DNA from: an uncultured Bacillota bacterium | GTDB taxonomy: Bacteria > Bacillota > Clostridia > Peptostreptococcales > Anaerovoracaceae | Assembly: GCA_958448635.1 (NCBI GenBank) | Contig: CAUDEQ010000005.1 | Location: forward strand, 1 to 55,643 | Length of the DNA: 55,643 bases | Reading direction: 5' to 3' | Shown here: piece by piece, positions 25,091 to 33,763 of the stretch | Layout: every line of letters begins with the position of its first letter | How positions within the stretch are numbered: the first letter of the stretch is position 1 | Translations under genes and position numbers: made by a program | Notes under the pieces: model-generated | The model's input: only the letters and a program-made list of their open reading frames with translations | Databases searched by the model: none | Told to the model about the DNA's origin: nothing

Positions 25091-25753
25091 ATGCAGTACC
25101 TGATTTCATTTTTTGAAGGCATAGTGACCTTCATATCACCATGTATACTGCCTATGCTCCCCATATACATCTCGTATTTTGCGGGAGGCGGAGAGCAGGG
25201 AACTAAAAGAACGCTGATAAATTCGGCAGGCTTCGTGTTGGGCTTCACCGTGATTTTCATGGCGATGGGTATGGCAGCAGGAGCAGCGGGCGGCTTTTTC
25301 AAGGAGCATCAGACTGCCGTCAATCTGATTACCGGAGCCATAGTGATACTTTTCGGTCTGAATTATATAGGAATACTCAAGTTCAACTTATTCAAAGGCA
25401 TAAAAAGGCAGGCGGACACCGTCAACATGAGTATTGTTTCTGCGATAGTGTTCGGCATGATCTTTTCCATAGGCTGGACTCCATGTGTCGGAGCGTTTCT
25501 CGGCTCTGCGCTGATGCTGGCATCGCAGCAGGGTCATGTAATCACGGGAATGATGATGCTTCTGGCGTATTCGGCAGGTCTGGGTATACCATTTATCATC
25601 AGTGCGGTGCTTGTGGACAATATGAAGAGCGCCTTCGGTTGGATAAAGAAGAACTACAAGATTATAAATACGGTATGCGGGATATTTCTCATAATAATAG
25701 GTATACTGATGGCTGCGGGGCTGATGGGGAAATTCCTGGTGCTGTTCAGCTGA
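25091..25753 (+). CDS. ccdA: CcdA-type cytochrome c biogenesis/thiol-redox membrane protein
   Basis: A ~220-residue polytopic protein of the DsbD/CcdA family, carrying reducing equivalents across the membrane. The two reactive cysteines are in FISPCILPMLP (first helix) and GWTPCVGAFLG (fourth helix); six hydrophobic segments are apparent. ATG 25091 has AGAGGAA 9 bp upstream; a GTG at 25070 overlapping the previous gene is the alternative. It is paired with the thioredoxin-like gene 18 bp downstream, a classical CcdA-ResA arrangement. Confidence 0.92.
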   Translation: MQYLISFFEGIVTFISPCILPMLPIYISYFAGGGEQGTKRTLINSAGFVLGFTVIFMAMGMAAGAAGGFFKEHQTAVNLITGAIVILFGLNYIGILKFNLFKGIKRQADTVNMSIVSAIVFGMIFSIGWTPCVGAFLGSALMLASQQGHVITGMMMLLAYSAGLGIPFIISAVLVDNMKSAFGWIKKNYKIINTVCGIFLIIIGILMAAGLMGKFLVLFS

Positions 25754-25771
25754 CATATATAAAGGAGGAGT

Positions 25772-26344
25772 ATGATGAAAAAGCGCACATTGATGCTCAT
25801 AATGATACTGGTGCTTGTAGTGGGCGGCGGCTCTCTGGCGTATTACTTTCTGGGCTCATCCTCGGATTTTACTCCGCAGGTCGCAAATGAGCAGGGAAGC
25901 GCTGACTCTTCGGAGCATGCTGCAGCGCCTGATTTTACTGTCTACGATGAAAACGGCGCTGAGGTGAGCCTTGGGGATTTTCGTGGAAAGCCACTGGTGA
26001 TGAATTTCTGGGCCAGCTGGTGCGGACCTTGCAGGAGCGAGATGGACGGCTTTCAGGAGGTTTACGGACAGCTGGGTGATGAAGTTCAGTTCGCCATGGT
26101 GAATCTCACCGATGGAAACAGAGAAACAGAGGCGTCAGCCCAAAGCTTTATGGAGGAGGAGGGCTATACCATGCCGGTGTACTTCGACAAGGATAACACA
26201 GCTGCAGCTGCATATCAGGCGTGGTCCATACCTACGACATATTTCATAGATGAAAGGGGCATGGTCATTGCCAGGGCATCAGGTGCGATAGATAGGGACA
26301 CGCTGATGGAGGGTATAGGCATGATCTACGGAGCTGCAGAGTAA
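25772..26344 (+). CDS. Membrane-anchored thioredoxin, TlpA/ResA type
   Basis: A 190-residue protein. An uncleaved signal anchor lies at about residues 5-28. There is no lipobox cysteine, so it is held by the helix. The extracytoplasmic domain is AhpC/TSA-TlpA-like with the redox motif WASWCGPCRSEM and a cis-proline segment WSIPTTYFID. It would be reduced by CcdA and reduce extracytoplasmic disulfides. AAAGGAGG precedes the tandem ATG-ATG start. A terminator follows. Confidence 0.9.
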   Translation: MMKKRTLMLIMILVLVVGGGSLAYYFLGSSSDFTPQVANEQGSADSSEHAAAPDFTVYDENGAEVSLGDFRGKPLVMNFWASWCGPCRSEMDGFQEVYGQLGDEVQFAMVNLTDGNRETEASAQSFMEEEGYTMPVYFDKDNTAAAAYQAWSIPTTYFIDERGMVIARASGAIDRDTLMEGIGMIYGAAE

Positions 26345-26417
26345 AATGCAGTACGGCCTCAAGGCTGCCCGTCGCGCTCCGCAGTTCAGCAAGCGCTAAA
26401 CTTTATCAAAAGTGGTC

Positions 26418-26454
26418 AAAAACCCCGGAACTACGCGGTTTCCGGGGTTTTTCC
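26418..26454 (+). terminator. Intrinsic terminator after ccdA-tlpA genes
   Basis: AAAAACCCCGGAA pairs with TTTCCGGGGTTTTT around an 8-nt loop (26418-26452). It marks the left limit of the endogenous genes before the foreign island. Confidence 0.85.
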
Positions 26455-26487
26455 TTTTCAAATGGTTTGACGCAATTTGACAGAACG

Positions 26488-26574
26488 AAGCCTCTTTTAA
26501 CCCGTTTTCTATGGGTTAAATGGTGGACAACCACCCCAAAAAGAGGGCTTATGGGTTAAAAAATAGGACAACCG
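26488..26574. repeat. Three-way-junction inverted repeats upstream of parA
   Basis: An outer stem AAGCCTCTTTT/AAAAGAGGGCTT (26488-26550) encloses two hairpins: TTTAACCC/GGGTTAAA (26496-26520, sharing bases with the outer arm) and GGTGG/CCACC (26522-26535). ATGGGTTAAA followed by GGACAACC occurs at 26511 and again at 26551, 40 bp apart. It could be a centromere-like or operator site for ParA/ParB or an RNA structure. Confidence 0.5.
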
Positions 26575-26694
26575 AGACGCGATTTTGGGATGCCAAGGGG
26601 ATGTTTATTTATACATCTCCAAGAGACCTTTTTCGTGAAAACGGTTTGTCTGAATTTGACCTAATTTGAACAAAAGAGAATAAATCTAATCGCC

Positions 26695-26800
26695 AAGCGC
26701 TCAGTATTTTCTACTGGGCGCTTTTTGCGTTTCCGGGGAATTTCATTCCGGGATAAGAAAAGGCCGTCACTTTCAATTTTTGAAGTGGCGGCTTTTTCTA
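26695..26800 (+). terminator. Two terminator-like hairpins before parA
   Basis: AAGCGC..CAGTA pairs with TACTG.GCGCTT plus T5 (26695-26726). GCCGTCACTTTCAA pairs with TTGAAGTGGCGGC plus T5 (26763-26797). They may insulate the island genes from upstream transcription. Confidence 0.65.
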
Positions 26801-26842
26801 TTTCCAGAAGCCATAGAACAATTCAGAAATGAGGTGAAGTCA

Positions 26843-27664
26843 TTGAACACGCAAATCATCGCCATCGCCAACCAGAAAGGCGGCGTTGGCAAGACAACCA
26901 CCTGCGCGAACCTGGGGATTGGGCTGGCGCAGGCCGGAAAGAAAGTGCTGCTGATCGACGGGGACCCGCAAGGCAGCCTGACCATCAGCCTGGGCCACCC
27001 CCAGCCGGACAAGCTGCCCTTTACCCTGTCCGACGCGATGGGCCGTATCCTGATGGACGAGCCGCTGCGCCCCGGCGAGGGTATCCTGCACCACCCGGAG
27101 GGCGTTGACCTGATGCCCGCAGACATCCAGCTCTCCGGCATGGAGGTCTCCCTGGTGAACGCCATGAGCCGAGAGACCATCCTGCGGCAGTATCTGGACA
27201 CGCTCAAGGGACAGTATTCCCATATCCTGATTGACTGCCAGCCATCCCTGGGTATGCTCACGGTCAACGCCCTGGCCGCCGCCAACAGGGTCATAATCCC
27301 CGTTCAGGCGGAGTACCTGCCCGCCAAGGGCCTGGAACAGCTGCTCCAGACCGTAAACAAGGTGAAGCGGCAGATCAACCCCAAGCTCCAGATCGACGGC
27401 ATATTGCTGACGATGGTGGACAACCGCACCAACTTCGCCAAGGAGATTGCCGCCCTGCTGCGGGAGACCTATGGCAGCAAAATCAAGGTGTTCGGCACCG
27501 AGATTCCCCATTCTGTCCGGGCAAAGGAGATCAGCGCCGAGGGCAAAAGCATTTTTGCCCATGACCCTAATGGCAAGGTGGCCGAGGGCTATAAGAATCT
27601 GACCAAGGAGGTGATAAAACTTGAAAAGCAGCGCGAAAAAAGTAGAGCTGGCTCCATACGATGA
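26843..27664 (+). CDS. parA: ParA-family partition ATPase
   Basis: A 273-residue ParA/Soj ATPase. The deviant Walker A is NQKGGVGKTTTCANL, Walker A' LLIDGDPQGS and Walker B HILIDCQPSLG. TTG 26843 was chosen as start because GAGGTGA lies 5 bp upstream and the conserved strand begins there; an in-frame upstream ATG at 26780 lacks a ribosome site. Base and codon use (GCC, CTG, CGC, CGG) is strongly GC-biased compared with neighbours, indicating horizontal transfer. It overlaps parB by 44 bp. It probably partitions or stabilises an integrative or plasmid-type element. Confidence 0.92.
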   Translation: MNTQIIAIANQKGGVGKTTTCANLGIGLAQAGKKVLLIDGDPQGSLTISLGHPQPDKLPFTLSDAMGRILMDEPLRPGEGILHHPEGVDLMPADIQLSGMEVSLVNAMSRETILRQYLDTLKGQYSHILIDCQPSLGMLTVNALAAANRVIIPVQAEYLPAKGLEQLLQTVNKVKRQINPKLQIDGILLTMVDNRTNFAKEIAALLRETYGSKIKVFGTEIPHSVRAKEISAEGKSIFAHDPNGKVAEGYKNLTKEVIKLEKQREKSRAGSIR

Positions 27665-28547
27665 TTTGTTTTCCACCGAGGAAAGCCGCCAGGATGCCAA
27701 GCTGGAAAAAGTACGGGAAATTCCGCTGTCTGAGCTGCATCCTTTCAAGAACCACCCCTTCAAAGTCAAGGATGACGAGGCCATGATGGAGACCGCCGAC
27801 AGCGTTCGGCAGTATGGTGTTCTGGTTCCGGCGATCGCCCGCCCGGACCCGGAGGGCGGCTATGAGCTGGTTGCCGGTCACAGGCGGCACCGGGCCAGTG
27901 AGCTGGCCGAGAAAGAAACCATGCCTGTCATTGTCCGAGACCTGGACGATGATGCTGCCACTATCATCATGGTGGACAGCAACTTACAACGTGAAAGCCT
28001 GCTCCCCAGCGAAAGGGCCTTTGCTTACAAGATGAAGCTGGAGGCTATGAAACACCAAGGCGCACGGGGGGACTTAACTTCGTCCCAACTTGGGACGAAG
28101 TTGCGTGCAGATGAATTGTTGGCGCAGCAGGCTGGTTCGAGTAGGAACCAGGTGCAGCGCTATATCCGCCTGACGGAGCTGATTCCCGAACTGCTGGATA
28201 TGGTCGATGAAAAGAAAATCGCCCTCAATCCGGCTTATGAGCTGTCCTTTCTCAAAAAAGAAGAACAGCGGGATTTGCTGGACGCGATGGACAGCGAACA
28301 GGCTACCCCCTCTCTCTCCCAGGCTCAGCGACTCAAGAAATACAGCCAGGAGGGACATCTGACCCTCGATATGATGCGCGTCATCATGGGTGAGGAAAAG
28401 AAAAGTGATCTCGACAAAGTGACTTTCACCTCCGACACCCTGCGGAAGTATTTCCCCAAAAGCTATACGCCCCAGCGGATGCAGGAAACCATTATCAAAC
28501 TGCTGGAGGCGTGGCAGAAGAAGCGCCAGAGAGACCAGGAACGATGA
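27621..28547 (+). CDS. parB: ParB-family DNA-binding partition protein
   Basis: A 308-residue ParB/Noc/Spo0J-like protein. The N-terminal nuclease-like fold has IPLSELHPFKNHPF, VLVPAIARP and the arginine patch VAGHRRHRAS. A helix-turn-helix region follows near QQAGSSRNQVQRYIRL. The start is TTG at 27621 with AAGGAGGTGA upstream, and translation overlaps parA by 44 bp. Compositionally foreign like parA. This ParA-ParB pair with a short downstream gene resembles those of gut-Firmicute conjugative elements. No conjugation, relaxase or integrase gene is present here. Confidence 0.92.
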   Translation: MKSSAKKVELAPYDDLFSTEESRQDAKLEKVREIPLSELHPFKNHPFKVKDDEAMMETADSVRQYGVLVPAIARPDPEGGYELVAGHRRHRASELAEKETMPVIVRDLDDDAATIIMVDSNLQRESLLPSERAFAYKMKLEAMKHQGARGDLTSSQLGTKLRADELLAQQAGSSRNQVQRYIRLTELIPELLDMVDEKKIALNPAYELSFLKKEEQRDLLDAMDSEQATPSLSQAQRLKKYSQEGHLTLDMMRVIMGEEKKSDLDKVTFTSDTLRKYFPKSYTPQRMQETIIKLLEAWQKKRQRDQER

Positions 28548-28559
28548 AAGGAGCCGCCT

Positions 28560-28835
28560 ATGAGGGATATTTCAGCCCGTGAGCTGAAAGGACACAATAT
28601 CTTGGCCGTAGAGCGTTTTCAGGACAGCACCCGCTGGATGATCGAGTTTTCCGTTCAGCGCCCTTGTTCCTACGGCTGCCCCGGCGATGATATGCGGCTG
28701 TTTCTTACGGAGGACGGGTATCAGGCCGCCCTCGTAAGCCAGAAGCGTCGGGAAATCAAAATCAAGCGGTATGCCCGTGTGATCGAGGGCCATGTGCTCG
28801 ACTTCAAACCGGACAAGCGCCGCCGCCACCCGTAA
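28560..28835 (+). CDS. Small conserved mobile-element protein
   Basis: A 91-residue basic protein (C-terminus KPDKRRRHP). It has no membrane segment and no motif I can name. AAAGGAG precedes the ATG. It lies 12 bp after parB with the same GC-rich composition, so it belongs to the same transferred operon. I recognise the context rather than the fold; function unknown. Confidence 0.75.
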   Translation: MRDISARELKGHNILAVERFQDSTRWMIEFSVQRPCSYGCPGDDMRLFLTEDGYQAALVSQKRREIKIKRYARVIEGHVLDFKPDKRRRHP

Positions 28836-28868
28836 ACTCATTATCACTACGAAAGGAAAGGAATGAAT

Positions 28869-29054
28869 ATGTGTACTGTCCAGAGCATCAAAGATGCCAT
28901 CCGGGAAAGTTGCCAGTCCCAGTATGATATGGAATCCACCGACATTGACCGGGTTTTGCAGACCCTCCCGTTTTCGGAGCATGAGCCGATGTTCAGTCAT
29001 CCGCCGAAGTACAAGCGTCCTTACCGGCCCTGGCAGAACAACAAAAACAGCTGA
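28869..29054 (+). CDS. Small protein of the parAB operon
   Basis: About 61 residues, starting MCTVQSIKDAI and ending in a basic, aromatic, proline-rich tail. ATG 28869 is preferred over ATG 28863 because the AAAGGAAAGG ribosome site ends too close to 28863. It is the last intact gene of the foreign operon and is followed directly by a terminator. No function assignable. Confidence 0.65.
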   Translation: MCTVQSIKDAIRESCQSQYDMESTDIDRVLQTLPFSEHEPMFSHPPKYKRPYRPWQNNKNS

Positions 29055-29095
29055 AAGCCACAGTCTTTTTCACGAAGGATTGTGGCTTTTTAGTA
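29054..29095 (+). terminator. Terminator of parAB operon
   Basis: AAAGCCACA pairs with TGTGGCTTT (29054-29091), followed by T. Confidence 0.8.
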
Positions 29096-29129
29096 CTTTT
29101 TGACTTATCAATCGAGGCACGGGCTATTT

Positions 29130-29539
29130 ACCGTTTACCAAGAGACAGGCATAAAAAATGAGACTACTGGATATATGGCTGCAGCAGTCAAAGCTGGAGG
29201 TAAAAACAGATATCATATTCATAGGATACTTATGCCGGATGGCTCTGAGTTTCAGTATAAAGAAAAAACAGAACCTATCGGTGCTGGCATCACCGTTAAT
29301 AACGGTAAGGGGTCAGCTATCAGTTCTGTTTCTGATAACAGTGTACCCAATAATTCAAAAAAAGCAAGACGAAATTCTCCCTCAAGGATGCGGTGGAAGA
29401 GCCTCACGATCTCATTGTGCAGCATAATATCAGCGCCGATAATTTCAAAAAGGCGTTTGACCTTGGCGGCTTTCCTATGCCTTCGATTGTTGTGCCAAGC
29501 GACATGGAAAGACCTTCAAGTCGTGGGTTGACCGTGTGA
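29130..29539 (+). pseudogene. Decayed fragment of a large mobile-element protein
   Basis: Two pieces of one protein appear in different frames. The first runs to about 29371 and includes RYHIHRILMPDGSEFQY and GAGITVNNGKGSA. The second (29372-29539) reads FSLKDAVEEPHDLIVQHN and then FDLGGFPMPSIVVPSDME, and ends at a stop. The second matches a segment I recall from very large multi-domain proteins of Firmicute conjugative elements. Frameshifts and missing ends make it a remnant marking the right part of the island. Confidence 0.55.
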
Positions 29540-29696
29540 ATAGGGCAACAGCAAGAAGTGCGTAGCTCAAAGTAATCCTACGCACTCAAATGAAGTGCGA
29601 GCGAAAAGCCGCACCTTGCGAGAGGTGAATCTATGTCAAGTTGGCGAACAAGAATTTAGCAGATTCAGCTTACACAACTATATATCCGCCGCCCGT

Positions 29697-30059
29697 CTAC
29701 TCTTCACGATCCTCGTCATTTTCCCGTTGCTCAAGAGCTTTCCAGATGCTGACCAGATGAGCTGCGATATCGTCTCTCGTTTCAGGCGGAAGCTGGGAAA
29801 ACCATTGGCATGTCTTTTTCATGTAATCCAGAATGAAGAGCTTATCGGAAAAGCAGCTGCTGCCGACCAGCATGTCAAGGCTGACGCCGAGGCTTTGTGA
29901 TATGTGGATGGCGGTATGAAGTGTGGTATTGCCGTCCTTGAGGATGGTTCTCAGAGTTGACAGGGGCATGTCCAGCTCTTCTGCGAAGGCTTTCATTGAT
30001 ATCCTTCTGAGCTCCCTGTATTTCTTAAGGTTTTGTGCCAAGCAGTTGTATTTATTCAT
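29697..30059 (-). CDS. XRE-family transcriptional regulator
   Basis: A 120-residue protein. Residues ~8-62 form a Cro/CI helix-turn-helix (LKKYRELRRISMKAFAEEL, then PLSTLRTILKDGN). The remainder is helical and acidic, ending QRENDEDREE, probably for dimerisation. The start at 30059 was chosen because AAAGGAG lies upstream; a longer frame to 30170 is unsupported. It lies next to the right edge of the foreign island and could be part of it, though its codon use is like the host's. Target unknown. Confidence 0.85.
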   Translation of the reverse strand: MNKYNCLAQNLKKYRELRRISMKAFAEELDMPLSTLRTILKDGNTTLHTAIHISQSLGVSLDMLVGSSCFSDKLFILDYMKKTCQWFSQLPPETRDDIAAHLVSIWKALEQRENDEDREE

Positions 30060-30312
30060 GTATGCGCTCCTTTGCTTGATTTGTCTACACCTAGCATAAG
30101 CCATTTGTGTGAACTTATCGGGGGCAAAGTTTGGCATTTTCAGGGTAAAATTTCGCCCGTAGGCCTGCAAAATACATCTTATCAGTCAGTCCGGCGGATT
30201 CTCCGTACATAGCAGGCATGCGCATGCGTCAGGCATCACATGCGCCTGCAAACAAGGGTAATCCTGTCTTATGCATTTCCAGAACATACAGAGCAGAATA
30301 CGATTTCGCTCC
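30060..30312. other. Intergenic region between XRE gene and dinB
   Basis: This should contain the XRE promoter on the minus strand. I see no clear LexA box or terminator. A palindromic GCATGCGCATGCG-like stretch occurs near 30219. Confidence 0.4.
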
Positions 30313-31512
30313 TTAGTCGAGCCCTATATCGTTTTTCACCACGGAGCCGAAGGTTATGGCGCTGTCGCCGAATTTTCTGCGGATGTCGTCCATGGCGCGC
30401 TCAGCTTTTTCCTCTTTCTCGGTGGAAATGTTTTCATCGGCGAACAGCGAAAGCTGCTGGGCATGATTTTCGTCGCACAAATTGATTGCGGTTATGGTCA
30501 GCATGCGTATCGGATCGCGCATGCGCCAGTGCTTTGAGATGATATCCATGGCGGTATCGGCTATGACGTCTGTCAGGTTGGTGGGATTGTCCAGCTGAAC
30601 CTGTCTTGATATGACCTTGAACTGCGGGTCTTTGATGTCCACCTTGACTCCGAAGGCTTTCATCTTGTGTTTTCGCAGGCGCGAGGCGACTGTGTCCGAC
30701 AGCCCTGTCACACCTGTGCGTATGTCCTCCTCGCCGGTGAGGTTTCTGCGGAAGGTGGCGCCGTTTCCCACAGATTTCACCCTTTCCCTTTGGTCAAATC
30801 TCAGAACAGGAGTCATGTCAAGCCCGTTGGCGTAGTCGTGGATTATGCCTCCCTGCTTTCCCAGCAGAGCTGTCAGCGAAGCCTTATCGGAAAGCGCCAG
30901 CTCTCCGATGGTCTTGATGCCTGTTCTTTTCAGCTTGTCTGCGGTGACTTTTCCGACGAAGAACATGGCGCGGATATCCAGCGGCCACAAAAGCTCCCTG
31001 AAGTTCTCGCGGCTTATGACGGTGGTGGCGTCGGGCTTTTTATAGTCGCTGCCCATCTTGGCGAAGATCTTGTTGAAGGATACCCCTGCGGAAAGTGTAA
31101 GCCCCAGCTCTTCCCTTACCGTTTTACGCAGTGTGTCTGCTATTTCCTTTCCGGTGCCGAAGAGTTTCTGGCTTCCGGTGACGTCGAGCCACGATTCATC
31201 TACGCTGAAGGGTTCCACCATATCGGTGTAGCGAAGGTATATCTCGTTGATAAGCTTGCTGTAATGCCTGTATTTTTCGTGATGAGGAGGAACGACCTGA
31301 AGCTCAGGACATTTTTTCCTCGCCTGCCACAGAGTTTCAGCAGTTACCACGCCGAAGCCTTTCGCTATTTCATTTTTTGCCAGTATTATGCCGTGACGAT
31401 TTTCGGGATTTCCGCATACAGCCATGGGCTTGTCCGCCAGCTCAGGATAGTCCAGCAGCTCCACGGATGCAAAAAAACCGTTCATATCACAGTGCAGTAT
31501 CACTCTGTCCAT
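30313..31512 (-). CDS. dinB: DNA polymerase IV (Y-family)
   Basis: A 399-residue translesion polymerase. The N-terminus is RVILHCDMNGFFASVE with catalytic Asp and the steric-gate aromatic. The second carboxylate motif is SVDESWLDV. ANGLDMTPV and the little-finger region follow, and the C-terminus lacks a clear beta-clamp tail. Start 31512 follows GAGGAGG; upstream in-frame Met codons lack ribosome sites. No LexA operator of the GAAC-N4-GTTC type is visible upstream. Confidence 0.93.
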   Translation of the reverse strand: MDRVILHCDMNGFFASVELLDYPELADKPMAVCGNPENRHGIILAKNEIAKGFGVVTAETLWQARKKCPELQVVPPHHEKYRHYSKLINEIYLRYTDMVEPFSVDESWLDVTGSQKLFGTGKEIADTLRKTVREELGLTLSAGVSFNKIFAKMGSDYKKPDATTVISRENFRELLWPLDIRAMFFVGKVTADKLKRTGIKTIGELALSDKASLTALLGKQGGIIHDYANGLDMTPVLRFDQRERVKSVGNGATFRRNLTGEEDIRTGVTGLSDTVASRLRKHKMKAFGVKVDIKDPQFKVISRQVQLDNPTNLTDVIADTAMDIISKHWRMRDPIRMLTITAINLCDENHAQQLSLFADENISTEKEEKAERAMDDIRRKFGDSAITFGSVVKNDIGLD

Positions 31513-31667
31513 CGTTGCCTCCTCATTGAAAATCAAAGCAAAGCCAGCCTCACCAATAGCTGATGGGTGTAAGCTCTTGCTGAACCTCCCGCAGCATCGC
31601 ATGTCATAAATGCGATCATACATCGACATAATTGGCTGCAGTTAACCAACAATCACACAATCTCCTT

Positions 31668-31695
31668 TTGATTAATCTCTATTTTATGTTATACT
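31668..31695 (+). promoter_or_regulatory. Promoter for the small protein/DUF308 operon
   Basis: TTGATT (31668-31673) and TATACT (31690-31695), 16-bp spacer, 28 bp before the ATG at 31724. Confidence 0.6.
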
Positions 31696-31723
31696 CTATA
31701 GGAGTACAAGGAGGAAAGGTAAT

Positions 31724-31882
31724 ATGATCAGTAAAATAAATAAAATCAACAGCATCTTAAGAAGGATAATATTGGTAATCGCCGCAGTATGCGTCATATT
31801 CAAGCTGGCGGATAAGAAGATAAGTCAGCCAAAGCAGAAATCCGAAGGCTTTCAGACACATGAATTCGACGACATCTGGTAG
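31724..31882 (+). CDS. Small membrane protein, 52 residues
   Basis: A 52-residue protein: a basic start MISKINKINSILRR, one hydrophobic segment (IILVIAAVCVIFKLA, about 15-29), then a polar tail ending in an acidic FDDIW. A strong AAGGAGGAAAGG ribosome site and a promoter directly upstream support expression. It precedes the DUF308 gene by 15 bp and may be its partner. I do not recognise a family. Confidence 0.7.
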   Translation: MISKINKINSILRRIILVIAAVCVIFKLADKKISQPKQKSEGFQTHEFDDIW

Positions 31883-31897
31883 AGGAGCTTTGGTGAT

Positions 31898-32581
31898 ATG
31901 AGAATACTGACAATAATAAGCGGCATATTGATGGTGCTGACCAGCGCCTTTTGCTTCATGAATCCGGGACAGACATTTCTTGTACTGGCATTTGTTATAG
32001 GTCTTGTGATGGTGCTCAACGGAGTGATACACACTCTGGCGTATCTGATAGGAAGAGGTCTTCACAACAGAGGAGACAACAACGGTTGGATCCTTACGGA
32101 GGCTCTCATCACACTGGTGCTGGGGATACTGATACTCTGCAACCAGCTGGTGGTGGATGCAGCCATACCTATGGTATTCGGTATCTGGGTGGTAACATCG
32201 GGAATACTCAGGATCGAGGCCAGCACCCATATCAACAAGGAAAAGAAGAAGAGCAACTTCAGGACGACCCTCATCACAGGTATACTCACGGTTCTGGTGG
32301 GAGTATTCGGCTTCATAAACCCTATGATGGGGTGGCTCAGCACAGCCATACTGCTGGGAGTCTTCATGCTCATGCAGGGCATAAATGTGCTGGAGCTTGG
32401 TATCAACATGCCTCATGAGAAGAAATCGTACATCAGAATCTACAGGAGAAAGCGCGAGCCTGTCAGGATAACAGCGGCGGAGGAAACGCCTGAAAAGGTG
32501 GCTGAGAGACTCGTTAAGAAGGAAGAAGAGGAGGCCATGGCCATCCTCAATTCGGTGACGGACACCGATAAGCAGTTATGA
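31898..32581 (+). CDS. DUF308/HdeD-like membrane protein
   Basis: A 227-residue protein with six hydrophobic segments in residues ~3-170, in the paired-helix pattern of DUF308/HdeD (ISGILMVLTSAFCFMNPGQT, GFINPMMGWLSTAILLG). A cytoplasmic, highly charged tail follows (EETPEKVAERLVKKEEEE). HdeD-like proteins have been linked to acid stress; the role here is unproven. It overlaps the following flavoprotein gene by 4 bp. Confidence 0.85.
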   Translation: MRILTIISGILMVLTSAFCFMNPGQTFLVLAFVIGLVMVLNGVIHTLAYLIGRGLHNRGDNNGWILTEALITLVLGILILCNQLVVDAAIPMVFGIWVVTSGILRIEASTHINKEKKKSNFRTTLITGILTVLVGVFGFINPMMGWLSTAILLGVFMLMQGINVLELGINMPHEKKSYIRIYRRKREPVRITAAEETPEKVAERLVKKEEEEAMAILNSVTDTDKQL

Positions 32582-33669
32582 TGAAAGAATACGATGTGAT
32601 AATAATCGGAGCAGGGGCGGCAGGACTTGCCGCCGCCGCTTCCATCGACAGCAGCATAAAAACATGCATATTGGAAAAAAACAGGATTCCGGGGCGGAAG
32701 ATCATGGCCACAGGCGGAGGGCGTTGCAATATAACTAACGCCGCCTGTGAAAACAAGGATAAGGCTCTGGAATTTTTTAGATGCCTCGGCCTTGAGACGT
32801 ACTGCGACGGCGAAGGCAGATACTACCCCTACTCAAATCAGGCGGCGGACGTTGTCAAATGCCTGACGGATGCAGTCAGAGACAAGGGCATCGAGCTGAT
32901 AACTGAGTTCAGGGTATCGTCAGCATCATATGAGAAGGAAAGCTTCACGGTTTTCGATGAAAAGGGCAGGGCTCTGTCCTGCAGAACGCTGATGGTATGT
33001 CCGGGAGGAAAGGCTGCGCCTCAGCTGGGGACATCAGGCGATGGATACGGGCTGGCAAAAGCCTTCGGTCATACCGTAAGAAAGGTGTATCCTGTTCTGG
33101 CAGGGGTGAGAACGGGAGATATGAAGGATGTCAGAGGTGTGAGAGCCAGAGGAAGGGTCAGCCTCTACAAGGACGGGATCTTCGTCGCATGTGAGGATGG
33201 CGAGATCCAGTTCAACGAGGACGGCATATCGGGCATATGCGTGATGAATCTGACGATGCACATCACCTCGGATGAAGGCGAGCCCATGGATAAAGCGCTG
33301 AACAGATATCAGCTGTCGCTGGATCTGGCGCCTGATTTTACAGAGACCCAGCTGGCAGGCAGGAAGAGCGCCTTCGGGATCGTTACGGAAAAGCTGGCTG
33401 CCAGAGTGAACATAGAGAATATAAAAGGCTGGAGGCTTCCGGTAAAGGGCGTAAAGGGCTGGAAGGACGCTCAGTGTACGGCAGGAGGAGTGGACGTTTC
33501 TGAGATAGATCCGGACACCATGGAGTCGTGCAAAGTGCCGGGCCTTTATTTCGCAGGAGAGATCCTCGATGTGCAGGGGCCATGCGGAGGCTTCAATCTG
33601 CAGAATGCATGGGAGACAGGCATCAAGGCTGCCGAGGCGATCAATATAAGGCACAGACGAGGTAAGTAG
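32578..33669 (+). CDS. BaiN/HI0933-family flavoprotein
   Basis: A 363-residue FAD-dependent oxidoreductase. The dinucleotide-binding N-terminus is DVIIIGAGAAGLAAAAS, then GRKIMATGGGRCNITN, a diagnostic HI0933-family stretch. The C-terminus has GLYFAGEILDVQGPCGGFNLQNAW. It is somewhat shorter than the usual ~400 residues, with a reduced middle domain. Family members include flavin reductases such as BaiN, but the substrate is not readable. Translationally coupled to the DUF308 gene. Confidence 0.9.
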   Translation: MMKEYDVIIIGAGAAGLAAAASIDSSIKTCILEKNRIPGRKIMATGGGRCNITNAACENKDKALEFFRCLGLETYCDGEGRYYPYSNQAADVVKCLTDAVRDKGIELITEFRVSSASYEKESFTVFDEKGRALSCRTLMVCPGGKAAPQLGTSGDGYGLAKAFGHTVRKVYPVLAGVRTGDMKDVRGVRARGRVSLYKDGIFVACEDGEIQFNEDGISGICVMNLTMHITSDEGEPMDKALNRYQLSLDLAPDFTETQLAGRKSAFGIVTEKLAARVNIENIKGWRLPVKGVKGWKDAQCTAGGVDVSEIDPDTMESCKVPGLYFAGEILDVQGPCGGFNLQNAWETGIKAAEAINIRHRRGK

Positions 33670-33763
33670 AAACAGCAGGGCTCGACAGGCAAAAGCACGG
33701 ACAGCCCGGTAAGAATATACAGAAGATGTCAAAAACCAAAAGACAGCCAAGGAAAGGATATAG

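Noticed and set aside
29595..29900. 101-residue plus-strand frame opposite the XRE gene
   Set aside because: It is mostly antisense to the XRE regulator, which has a clear helix-turn-helix and ribosome site.
30667..31563. 298-residue plus-strand frame
   Set aside because: It is antisense to dinB, whose catalytic motifs are complete on the minus strand.
31513..31630. LexA-controlled SOS promoter for dinB
   Set aside because: No GAAC-N4-GTTC type box was found upstream of the dinB start.
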